Below, one piece after another: positions 7,892-13,751 of a stretch of 13,952 bases of DNA. A program made the position numbers and the translations under genes. The stretch is from Flavobacteriaceae bacterium. GTDB taxonomy: Bacteria > Bacteroidota > Bacteroidia > Flavobacteriales > Flavobacteriaceae. Position 1 is the stretch's first letter. Every line of letters begins with the position of its first letter. The stretch spans positions 1 through 13,952 of the forward strand of contig JAUWLK010000046.1 in the NCBI GenBank assembly GCA_030613745.1, read 5' to 3'. A model generated the notes under the pieces. It was not told the DNA's origin. It did no database searches and worked only from the letters and a program-made list of their open reading frames with translations.

Positions 7892-7950
7892 TTAGGTGTA
7901 GCGTTTTATAACTTCTTTACGTATAGGTAGTATAAAGTTGTAAAACCTAA
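7892..7950 (+). repeat. Long imperfect hairpin in the leader of the first island lipoprotein
   Basis: TTAGG (7892-7896) can pair with CCTAA (7946-7950), and TTTTATAACTT (7904-7914) with AAGTTGTAAAA (7935-7945) through one T/G wobble, leaving a 20-base loop. The seven bases bulged out between the two stems are exactly TGTAGCG, the first half of the repeated element described at 7897. The 3' arm ends two bases before the ATG at 7953, so a transcript starting upstream could hide the start codon. The equivalent place before ompW does not form this stem. Confidence 0.4.
7897..7924 (+). promoter_or_regulatory. Bipartite element TGTAGCG-N15-ACGTAT, copy 1 (possible ECF promoter)
   Basis: TGTAGCG at 7897-7903 and ACGTAT at 7919-7924, separated by 15 bases, lie 28 bases before the first lipoprotein ATG. 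The same two blocks with identical spacing recur before ompW at 11783-11810; 21 of 28 aligned positions agree. The layout, an upstream block and a CGTA-type downstream block about 17 bases apart, resembles ECF sigma promoters, and an ECF sigma gene lies in the same island. Whether it is a promoter or another kind of repeat is inferred, not shown. Confidence 0.45.
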
Positions 7951-7952
7951 AA

Positions 7953-8306
7953 ATGAGAAGTATACTTTCTTTATTCCTTATTGGATTTTCAATATCATGT
8001 CTGCATGATATTGATATACAAAATACTGAGATTAATGGGACATTTGTCCATAAAATTACTGATTGTGATAATTCTGCAAATCCAGAGGAGAGTTGCACTG
8101 AATATGTTTGGTTCAATGACAATTCAACTGCTAACATTATGATAGGTGGAATTGATTATGGTACACGCGTCACATATAAATTGATAAATAATAGAATTGA
8201 TTTTTATTATACTAATGGAATCAAAGCAGAACTTTCATTTGAAATAAAAAATGAAATGACTCTTATCAGAATTGAGGATAACGAAATTTGGAATAAAGAA
8301 TTATAA
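7953..8306 (+). CDS. Small lipoprotein of unknown function, possibly lipocalin-like
   Basis: A 117-residue protein with an N-terminal signal (MRSILSLFLIGFSIS) and a lipobox-like SISC; Cys16 would be lipidated and the mature protein anchored in the envelope. The lipobox is a little unusual, with Ser at -3. The mature part has two further cysteines (38 and 48) in a C-x9-C arrangement that could form a disulfide, and alternating hydrophobic strands with a GGIDYG turn (65-70), suggesting a small beta-barrel or sandwich. No catalytic motif is visible. It opens the accessory island, directly behind the TGTAGCG/ACGTAT element and its overlapping hairpin, and is 77 bp from the next lipoprotein. Function unknown; I am confident only of the lipoprotein nature. 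Confidence 0.75.
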   Translation: MRSILSLFLIGFSISCLHDIDIQNTEINGTFVHKITDCDNSANPEESCTEYVWFNDNSTANIMIGGIDYGTRVTYKLINNRIDFYYTNGIKAELSFEIKNEMTLIRIEDNEIWNKEL

Positions 8307-8383
8307 ACTACATACAACAATGTCTATGATTCATTGCTACTTGGTGGCTAAACCTAAAATAATAACGAATAAATCTAACTATT

Positions 8384-8788
8384 ATGAAAAAAACAATTCT
8401 ATTTTTATTTACACTTGGATTTTTGACTTCTTGCTCATATAATAATGATGGCATTCCTGTATTTTCTGAAATAGTTGGAAAATGGAAATTAGTAGAACAA
8501 TTATCTGATCCAGGAGATGGGAGTGGAACTTTTAAAAGTGTTGTTAGTGATAAAACAATTGAATTTCTAGTTAACGGAACCATAATATCTAACGGGACAT
8601 TGTGTTATATGAGTACTAGTATAGGACAAGAAAGTTTAGGAAAATATTATTCATCCGAGAATTATATCAAGCCAGATGACTGTAATGTAGCAAATTTTAA
8701 ATTTTTTTATGAATTAGAAAATTCTAACTTATTGTTAAGGTTTCCGTGTATTGAAAGTTGTGGACAGAAATTTGTACGAGTGGATTAA
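8384..8788 (+). CDS. Lipocalin-like small lipoprotein
   Basis: A 134-residue protein with signal peptide and lipobox LTSC (Cys17 lipidated). The mature part starts with EIVGKWKLVEQ (29-39), the opening strand common to lipocalin-like Bacteroidota lipoproteins, followed by DGSGTFKSVVSDKTIEFLVNGTI and the ending LLLRFPCIESCGQKFVRVD. Four more cysteines (74, 100, 122, 126), including a C-x3-C near the C-terminus, could form two disulfides. Such barrels may bind small hydrophobic ligands, but no ligand can be named. A related GKWKWVE domain occurs in the broken gene at 13047, so this fold appears at both ends of the island. Confidence 0.78.
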   Translation: MKKTILFLFTLGFLTSCSYNNDGIPVFSEIVGKWKLVEQLSDPGDGSGTFKSVVSDKTIEFLVNGTIISNGTLCYMSTSIGQESLGKYYSSENYIKPDDCNVANFKFFYELENSNLLLRFPCIESCGQKFVRVD

Positions 8789-8829
8789 ATGCTTTGAATA
8801 ATGTATATAAAAAATAAGGGTGGATTAAA
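8780..8829 (+). repeat. Ten-base direct repeat GTGGATTAAA, 40 bases apart
   Basis: GTGGATTAAA occurs at 8780-8789, spanning the Val-Asp-stop end of the 8384 gene, and again at 8820-8829 in the intergenic space. The second copy lies beside a GGTGG preceded by AATGTATAT, faintly resembling the gap before the 8384 gene (AATGTCTAT at 8319, GGTGG at 8343). This could reflect a small duplication or decayed cassette ends; it is short enough to be chance. Confidence 0.3.
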
Positions 8830-8887
8830 AAAACCTTGTATATATACTAAGTTAGTAAAGATTAAGAAAAAAATTATCAAGATTTGA

Positions 8888-9316
8888 TTGTTATTTACAG
8901 TGATTTGTTTTCAATCCTGTTTAGACGATGATGAATGCGGAGCGTGTTTCACACCACCGGCACCATTCATTTTTGAAATAGTTAACAAGGCAACAGGTGA
9001 AAATTTATTCAATAATGGCACTTATAATTCAAGTGATATTAAAATTGTAAATCTTGCAGATGATAGTATTGTGGAACATAATTTCATAGATGAAAATAAT
9101 TTTGACTTAATTCAAATTAATAAGATCGGTTGGCAAACCGAAATAATAAATTATTCTTTAAAAATAGGAGTTGAGAATATTTTCAATTTATATGTTGATG
9201 CGAAAAGGCTAAATGAAAATTGTTGTTCATTTACGAGATACAATGAAATAAGAATAGAAAATTCGGAGTATGAATTTAACACAAATACAGGAATCTATAA
9301 GATTCTTGTAGAATAA
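8888..9316 (+). CDS. Cysteine-rich lipoprotein of unknown function, TTG start or decayed signal peptide
   Basis: A 142-residue frame starting at TTG, with a very short hydrophobic stretch (LLFTVICFQSC) and lipobox-like FQSC, Cys11. The mature part begins CLDDDECGACFTPPAPFIFEIV and has a Cys pair at 112-113; the rest looks like beta strands with no catalytic motif. The start is suspicious: an in-frame TGA lies directly before the TTG, and the codons upstream of it read IKKKIIKI, exactly what the n-region of a lipoprotein signal should look like. The gene may once have begun at 8861, where ATT now stands for ATG. The body is open to its stop, so it may still be expressed from TTG with a shortened signal. 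Function unrecognised. Confidence 0.6.
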   Translation: MLFTVICFQSCLDDDECGACFTPPAPFIFEIVNKATGENLFNNGTYNSSDIKIVNLADDSIVEHNFIDENNFDLIQINKIGWQTEIINYSLKIGVENIFNLYVDAKRLNENCCSFTRYNEIRIENSEYEFNTNTGIYKILVE

Positions 9317-9346
9317 ATGGAATAATATTTATAATAAAATTAAATT

Positions 9347-9853
9347 ATGATAAAATACCTTAGACTCTTATATATTTACTTAATTATCTTTGTTATAGCC
9401 TCTTGCAATAGTGAAGATATTGATCAAGTTGGATTTTCGAATATTGGAGATACTACTTTAGTAGTATTAAAACTCAATAAAGAGATTTTTGATACAATTG
9501 ATAACAATCGAAAGAACAATATTAGTGAAGGAGACCCTTTTACAATAATTGAATCAAAAAGAGAAAGGGACAAATTACAAATTACCTTGACTTATGGCGG
9601 GGGATGCAAAGAACATGCTTTTGAAATTATTTGGGATGGAATAGTTTATACTAATGATCCGTGCAAAATGAATTTAATAATTATTCATAGAGGAAATAAT
9701 GATAATTGTGAAGCTTTAATTACAGACACTATTAATATTAATTTAAATGAATTAATCGGCAATATTGCTTACAAAGATAATTGTGCATATCACATTTATA
9801 GCACTTATAATTTTAGTGAAAATCCTGATATAATAATTGATGCTATCAACTAA
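9347..9853 (+). CDS. Lipoprotein of unknown function with conserved-looking cysteines
   Basis: A 168-residue protein with a basic n-region, a hydrophobic core (YIYLIIFVIA) and lipobox IASC, Cys20. The mature part contains Cys87 in TYGGGCKEHAFEI, Cys106 in DPCKM, Cys121 in DNCEALITDT and Cys146 in DNCAYH, an even number that suggests disulfide-stabilised folding in the envelope. The GGCKEH and NCEALITDT stretches look like family motifs, but I cannot attach a named domain. It is the last gene before the ECF sigma factor, 46 bp upstream of it on the same strand, and probably in the same transcript, so it could be part of the sensing or the response. Confidence 0.75.
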   Translation: MIKYLRLLYIYLIIFVIASCNSEDIDQVGFSNIGDTTLVVLKLNKEIFDTIDNNRKNNISEGDPFTIIESKRERDKLQITLTYGGGCKEHAFEIIWDGIVYTNDPCKMNLIIIHRGNNDNCEALITDTININLNELIGNIAYKDNCAYHIYSTYNFSENPDIIIDAIN

Positions 9854-9899
9854 TTAGTACTAAATTTACTAATTTAATTACTTAGGTAAATAAATTGAT

Positions 9900-10454
9900 T
9901 TGGAAGATAATTTAAGGAAGGATTTATATATTAAAAAGCTTTTAGAAAATTGCGAAAAAGGCAATGTGTTATATCAGGAAATTCTGTATAAGGATTTTTA
10001 CAGTTACGCATTGAGCATATGCAGATTATATACCTATTCTAATGATGATGCTGTAAGCATATTGAATGACAGCTTTTTAAAAGTGTTTTCTTCAATTAAG
10101 AAAAAGAAATATAATAAAACCATTCCTTTTAAAAATTGGTTGAGAAGAATTGTAATTAATACAGCAATTGATAGTTATAGAAAAAATTCAAAACATTTTC
10201 ATCAAATGGAAATTGGAGAAACAACTCAATTAATAACCAATAGTGATATTATTGACAATCTAGCAGCAAATGATATTATAAATCTTTTGGATCAATTACC
10301 TGAAGCACACCGTATCGTTTTTAATTTATATGAGATTCAAGGATATGATCACGGGGAAATTTCAGAAAAATTAAGTATCAGTAAAAGTACATCAAGAGTA
10401 TTTTTAACCAGAGCAAAGAAGAAGTTAAGAATTTTAATTCATAAAAATTTTTAA
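9900..10454 (+). CDS. ECF-type RNA polymerase sigma factor
   Basis: A 184-residue sigma-70 family protein with only regions 2 and 4. Region 2 covers about 25-97 (YKDFYSYALSICRLYTYSNDD, NDSFLKVFSSIKK, PFKNWLRRIVINTAIDSYRK, the last being 2.3/2.4, which melts and reads the -10). Region 4 covers about 126-180 (LLDQLPEAHRIVFNLYEIQGYDHGEISEKLSISKSTSRVFLTRAKKKLR), with the helix-turn-helix that reads the -35. The start is TTG; no in-frame ATG precedes region 2, and ATT codons upstream are less likely. Its stop is 6 bp from the next gene, a membrane protein with an anti-sigma layout, so the pair is almost surely a sigma/anti-sigma unit. Candidate targets are the TGTAGCG/ACGTAT elements at 7897 and 11783; this is inference. 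Confidence 0.92.
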   Translation: MEDNLRKDLYIKKLLENCEKGNVLYQEILYKDFYSYALSICRLYTYSNDDAVSILNDSFLKVFSSIKKKKYNKTIPFKNWLRRIVINTAIDSYRKNSKHFHQMEIGETTQLITNSDIIDNLAANDIINLLDQLPEAHRIVFNLYEIQGYDHGEISEKLSISKSTSRVFLTRAKKKLRILIHKNF

Positions 10455-10460
10455 AAGCAG

Positions 10461-11771
10461 ATGACGGAGGAATTTGATAAAAAACTGAGCAATAAAATTA
10501 AGGAGGTTATTGAAGATCAAAACTTACCTTATAATCCTGAACATTGGGATTTACTACTTGTAAAAAAGAAAAAGAAAAAACGTATAATATTGCTTTGGCG
10601 ATATGCTGCTGCTGTGATACTATTTATTGCTTCAGGTAGCCTGGGTAAATTTTTCTTTAGCTCATCAAACTCGGTTAATCCAATAAAACAGGAAATAATT
10701 ATCGGTGAAAGAAATGATAGTTTGGAAAAGAAATTTTTAAATAATGATAAAAACACTTTTATAGTAAATGAAGATGTTGATAGTTTGAATAAATATAATT
10801 CAAAAATGAGTCAGACAGATTCAATAATTACCAAAACAGATATTTTAAAGCTAGTTTCCAAAACCCGTGTAACGGTTAATGAAAATAATCGTTCAATAAA
10901 AAGTGATGTTGAAAATAATAGAATGGATTTAGTTAATGAAAAAGAAATTATTGCTCAAAACAAAACAGAGAATAAAGCTAAAGATGAAGTTTTTAAAGAT
11001 CAAAATATTGTTGTAAACAACGAATCAAAAAAAGATTCATTGAAAGATATAAATGAGCTAATTGCAACAAATACCAAAGAAAAAATTGACCTTAAAGAAA
11101 ATACATCAAAATCAATCAAAATAGGGCTTAATATTTCTTCCGAAATTAATTACAATCAGGAATACAATAATTCTAATTTTGGGTTGGCAGGAGGAGTTTC
11201 AATGGATATCCCTATTTCAAAAAAGCTGAATATTTATTCGGGTATATTATATACCAATCAAAAACTAAATCTAAACAACCAAAATCTGATTTACGACTCT
11301 GGTCAAGGCATTATAAGTGGTGAAAGTAAACAGATCACATCTGAAAAAGCTATTTTAAAAGGAATAGAAATTCCAATTAATTTGAAATACAATTTTTCTA
11401 TCAATAACAAGAAAGTATTTATATCAAGCGGATTTTCTTCTACCTACTATTTTAAAGAAAATATTGAATCAGGCTTTGTTGTTAGCTCTAGAGTAGAAAC
11501 AACTATCCAAGACAGTTTCGGGAATAATATTGTGCAATACGAATTGGTTCAAAGCAATGAAAAAGTTATAAAGTCAAGTGATAACAGTTTTAATTTCGCG
11601 AACATATTAAACCTATCAATGGGGATAGAATTTCCTTTAAAAAAGCAACGACAATCTATAGTACTCGAACCGTATTTTAAATATTCTATCAAGCCAATAA
11701 CCAAAGAGAATATTGATTTTTCAAGTGTAGGTATATTCCTACGGTATAATTTTAGTTTTTATCGAAAATAA
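10461..11771 (+). CDS. Envelope-spanning anti-sigma-like protein with outer-membrane beta-barrel (Dma-like)
   Basis: A 436-residue protein built in four parts. Residues 1-41 are a charged, cytoplasmic segment (with NPEHWDLLL at 25-33) ending in KKKKKKR. Residues about 42-62 form one transmembrane helix (IILLWRYAAAVILFIASGSL), oriented inside-in by the Lys run. Residues about 66-218 are a Lys/Asn/Glu/Asp-rich, low-complexity linker without globular features. Residues about 219-436 show alternating beta strands ending FLRYNFSFYRK, like PorT/outer-membrane beta-barrel domains. There is no cleavable signal. One chain would thus touch cytoplasm, inner membrane, periplasm and outer membrane. Six bases separate it from the sigma gene. 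This matches the dual membrane-spanning anti-sigma (Dma) family reported in Bacteroides thetaiotaomicron; sigma binding and outer-membrane insertion are inferred. Confidence 0.8.
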   Translation: MTEEFDKKLSNKIKEVIEDQNLPYNPEHWDLLLVKKKKKKRIILLWRYAAAVILFIASGSLGKFFFSSSNSVNPIKQEIIIGERNDSLEKKFLNNDKNTFIVNEDVDSLNKYNSKMSQTDSIITKTDILKLVSKTRVTVNENNRSIKSDVENNRMDLVNEKEIIAQNKTENKAKDEVFKDQNIVVNNESKKDSLKDINELIATNTKEKIDLKENTSKSIKIGLNISSEINYNQEYNNSNFGLAGGVSMDIPISKKLNIYSGILYTNQKLNLNNQNLIYDSGQGIISGESKQITSEKAILKGIEIPINLKYNFSINNKKVFISSGFSSTYYFKENIESGFVVSSRVETTIQDSFGNNIVQYELVQSNEKVIKSSDNSFNFANILNLSMGIEFPLKKQRQSIVLEPYFKYSIKPITKENIDFSSVGIFLRYNFSFYRK

Positions 11772-11782
11772 TTTTATTTCAC

Positions 11783-11810
11783 TGTAGCGTATTGCTTTTT
11801 CTATACGTAT
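11783..11810 (+). promoter_or_regulatory. Bipartite element TGTAGCG-N15-ACGTAT, copy 2 (possible ECF promoter of ompW)
   Basis: TGTAGCG at 11783-11789 and ACGTAT at 11805-11810, 15 bases apart, in the 60-bp gap between the anti-sigma-like gene and ompW; the second block ends 21 bases before the ATG. It is the second copy of the element at 7897-7924. It would give ompW and the genes behind it a promoter of their own, possibly read by the neighbouring ECF sigma factor. Confidence 0.45.
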
Positions 11811-11831
11811 TGTATATATAAACTTAAAACT

Positions 11832-12536
11832 ATGAAAACCTTATTTGCAACTCTCCTCTTTTTAATTTTTACTTTATCAAACCTTATAGCTCAAAACAAT
11901 AACTATTCTAAATGGGCTGTACGATTAAACGCTTTAAGTGTTTCACCTAATGAAGGTGATAATATTGAAGAGGGTGATCTGACGATGACCAATGTATTTG
12001 GATTTGAAATTGGCCTGAATTATTATTTCAATAAAAACATATCCGTTGAATTTAGTTTGGCAAGTTCAAAACATAAAGCTTTTTTACAATATAAAGGCAT
12101 AGAATATGTTGCTGTATATAATTATGACATTGGTGATGTAATGATCTTACCGGCAAATCTAAATTTTCAATACCATTTTTATTTTAAAAAATTCAAACCT
12201 TATATAGGTGCGGGAATTAACTATACTTCTTTTATCGTAAAGCAAGATAATGATATAATTGGAGGTGTACGTGGCGGTGAATTTGACGATGCATTTGGTT
12301 TTGTAATACAAGGAGGAATCAATTACGACATTAATAATAAATGGTTTATAAATCTAGATCTAAAAAAATTGTTCTTATCTACAGATATGACAACTTATCA
12401 TGGCTGGTGTGGAACTCCCGCAAAAGGAATGGTAGCAATACCTTGCCCTGATTACAATGTAGAAGAAATAATTGAGGAAGTAGATATAAACCCTTTATCC
12501 ATAGGACTTGGAATAGGATATAAGTTTGATTGGTAG
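11832..12536 (+). CDS. OmpW-family outer-membrane beta-barrel protein
   Basis: A 234-residue protein with a signal peptide ending LIAQ (cleavage near residue 20). The body alternates amphipathic strands typical of an eight-stranded barrel: FGFEIGLNYYFNKNISVEFSLA, PANLNFQYHFYFKKFKPYIGAGINYT (107-132, the segment most typical of OmpW), FGFVIQGGINYDINNKWFINLDLKKL, and the final strand SIGLGIGYKFDW with an aromatic C-terminal residue as required for barrel assembly. OmpW proteins form narrow channels for small hydrophobic compounds and often respond to envelope stress. Two cysteines (193 and 205) lie in a loop. It is placed directly after the sigma/anti-sigma pair with the TGTAGCG/ACGTAT element in between, which suggests it belongs to that regulon. 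Confidence 0.85.
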   Translation: MKTLFATLLFLIFTLSNLIAQNNNYSKWAVRLNALSVSPNEGDNIEEGDLTMTNVFGFEIGLNYYFNKNISVEFSLASSKHKAFLQYKGIEYVAVYNYDIGDVMILPANLNFQYHFYFKKFKPYIGAGINYTSFIVKQDNDIIGGVRGGEFDDAFGFVIQGGINYDINNKWFINLDLKKLFLSTDMTTYHGWCGTPAKGMVAIPCPDYNVEEIIEEVDINPLSIGLGIGYKFDW

Positions 12537-12578
12537 TGTTTTAATAACAAAGCATATTAACTCGATAAAATTAAAAGA

Positions 12579-13043
12579 ATGAAATATATATTTTTAATAA
12601 TGACCCTAATCCTGTTCCTAGGATGTAATGATGAGGAGGAAATGAAATTTAATGAGAATAACTATTTGATTTTTGGACATTTCTATGGAATGTGTTTCGG
12701 AGAAGGTTGTGTTGAAACATATAAATTAACTGACTCAAAATTATATGAAGATTCAAATGACAACTATTCTGGCAATGAAGCATTCAGTTTTAATGAACTG
12801 GCAAAAGATAAATTCGATCGGGTCAAAGATTTAATTGACTATTTCCCAATTGAATTACTTTCTGAAGAAAATAGTATTTTTGGTTGCCCTGACTGTGCTG
12901 ACCAAGGTGGATTATTCATTCAATATATACAAAATGGTGATGTGAAAAGTTGGAGGATTGACCAGTCTCAAGAGCATGTTCCAGATTATCTCCATAATTT
13001 TATGGATAAAGTAAATGAAAAAATTTATTTGATAAATAACTAA
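12579..13043 (+). CDS. Small lipoprotein with paired cysteines, unknown function
   Basis: A 154-residue protein with a signal peptide and lipobox FLGC (Cys16 lipidated), followed by an acidic stretch (NDEEE) as is common in exported Bacteroidota lipoproteins. The body shows IFGHFYGMCFGEGCVETYKLTD with Cys39 and Cys44, and FGCPDCADQGG with a C-x2-C pair (Cys103, Cys106) that could bind a metal or act as a redox pair; neither is shown. The remainder (DKFDRVKDLIDYFP, SWRIDQ, LHNFMDKVNEKI) looks mixed alpha/beta. I recognise it as a recurrent hypothetical lipoprotein type but cannot name a family. It is 42 bp after ompW and 3 bp before the next lipoprotein, so it is very likely in one operon with them. 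Confidence 0.78.
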   Translation: MKYIFLIMTLILFLGCNDEEEMKFNENNYLIFGHFYGMCFGEGCVETYKLTDSKLYEDSNDNYSGNEAFSFNELAKDKFDRVKDLIDYFPIELLSEENSIFGCPDCADQGGLFIQYIQNGDVKSWRIDQSQEHVPDYLHNFMDKVNEKIYLINN

Positions 13044-13046
13044 AAA

Positions 13047-13435
13047 ATGAAAAACTTTATTTTTATTTCAATCATTATCTTGTTTTTAGGTTGTAGCGAA
13101 GAGGATGATACTACTATTCAATCACAACTAATTGGTAAATGGAAATGGGTTGAATCCTCGGGTGGTATTGCTGGAACTACAGAAAATCCGCAAAGCACAG
13201 GAAAAGATATTACTGTTGAATTTACATCAAATACAAAAAAACTTTTATTACTGGAGTTTTAGAAAATGAATCAACCTATTATACTGAAAGAGTAGAATCT
13301 ATTAGATCTACAGAAAAAATAGATCTGATCATTTATGAAAATGGTATAAGACAATCTATAGAAATAAATGATAATTACCTGGTGTGCTTAATACCAAGAA
13401 TGGAAGAAACAGATATAATATTGATTAAAAAATAA
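13047..13435 (+). pseudogene. Lipocalin-like lipoprotein interrupted by a -1 frameshift in a run of seven A
   Basis: The zero frame begins at ATG 13047 with signal peptide and lipobox FLGC (Cys16), then QLIGKWKWVESSGG, the first strand of a lipocalin-like domain, but after the A7 run at 13235-13241 it ends early at 13262 with residues LLLLEF. In the -1 frame the sequence continues without a stop as TFITGVLENESTYYTERVES... to TAA at 13433-13435, a strand-rich C-terminal half of plausible length (about 129 residues if one A is added). The restored stop directly abuts the next ATG at 13436, and the lack of other damage suggests a recent event, a sequencing error in the homopolymer, or ribosomal slippage on A-AAA-AAA. 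Related to the gene at 8384. Confidence 0.75.
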
Positions 13436-13747
13436 ATGATTTTAGAAGTTGCAATACTCGAAGTAAAAAAAGGATTAGAAAACAGATTCGTAGAAGATTT
13501 TAAAAAAGCTAGTGAGTTCATAAGCTCAATAGATGGATATTTAAACCATAAACTAAAAAGGTGTTTAGAACAAAAAAATAAATATATTTTATTAGTTGAA
13601 TGGGAAAAGTTAGAAGACCATACTGTTGGATTTAGACAATCTGAACAATATAATTATTGGAAAGAACTTTTACACCATTATTATGACCCATTCCCTACGG
13701 TTGAGCATTTTGAAACAGTATTTGAAATGAAAAACAACAACAATTAG
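13436..13747 (+). CDS. Antibiotic biosynthesis monooxygenase (ABM) domain protein
   Basis: A 103-residue cytosolic protein of the dimeric alpha-beta barrel fold. The first strand (MILEVAILEVKKGLENRFVEDFKKA), the central GYLNHKLKRCLEQKNKYILLVEWEKLEDHT and the ending YWKELLHHYYDPFPTVEHFETV are typical of ABM-domain proteins. Members range from quinol oxygenases to haem-degrading enzymes, and many have no known substrate, so only the fold is claimed. It starts on the base after the stop of the frameshifted lipoprotein, implying translational coupling, and a methyltransferase follows 4 bp later. It is more likely to work with the methyltransferase than with the lipoproteins. Confidence 0.85.
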   Translation: MILEVAILEVKKGLENRFVEDFKKASEFISSIDGYLNHKLKRCLEQKNKYILLVEWEKLEDHTVGFRQSEQYNYWKELLHHYYDPFPTVEHFETVFEMKNNNN

Positions 13748-13751
13748 AAAT

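Noticed and set aside
7891..7951. Possible integron attC site (GTTAGGT ... ACCTAAA)
   Set aside because: GTTAGGT fits the GTTRRRY core, but the inverse core is imperfect and the order is reversed relative to a real attC; no integrase is in the window.
7892..8583. Minus-strand open frames at 7892-8137 and 8308-8583
   Set aside because: They lie antisense to the two lipoproteins, which have clear signal peptides and lipoboxes; no domain is visible in the antisense products.
10529..10756. Minus-strand 75-codon open frame
   Set aside because: Antisense to the anti-sigma-like gene; the poly-Phe stretch is just the complement of the poly-Lys run.
13092..13119. Third TGTAGCG at 13092-13098
   Set aside because: It lies within the lipobox codons (Cys-Ser-Glu) of the frameshifted lipoprotein, and the position 15 bases on reads CTATTC, not ACGTAT.
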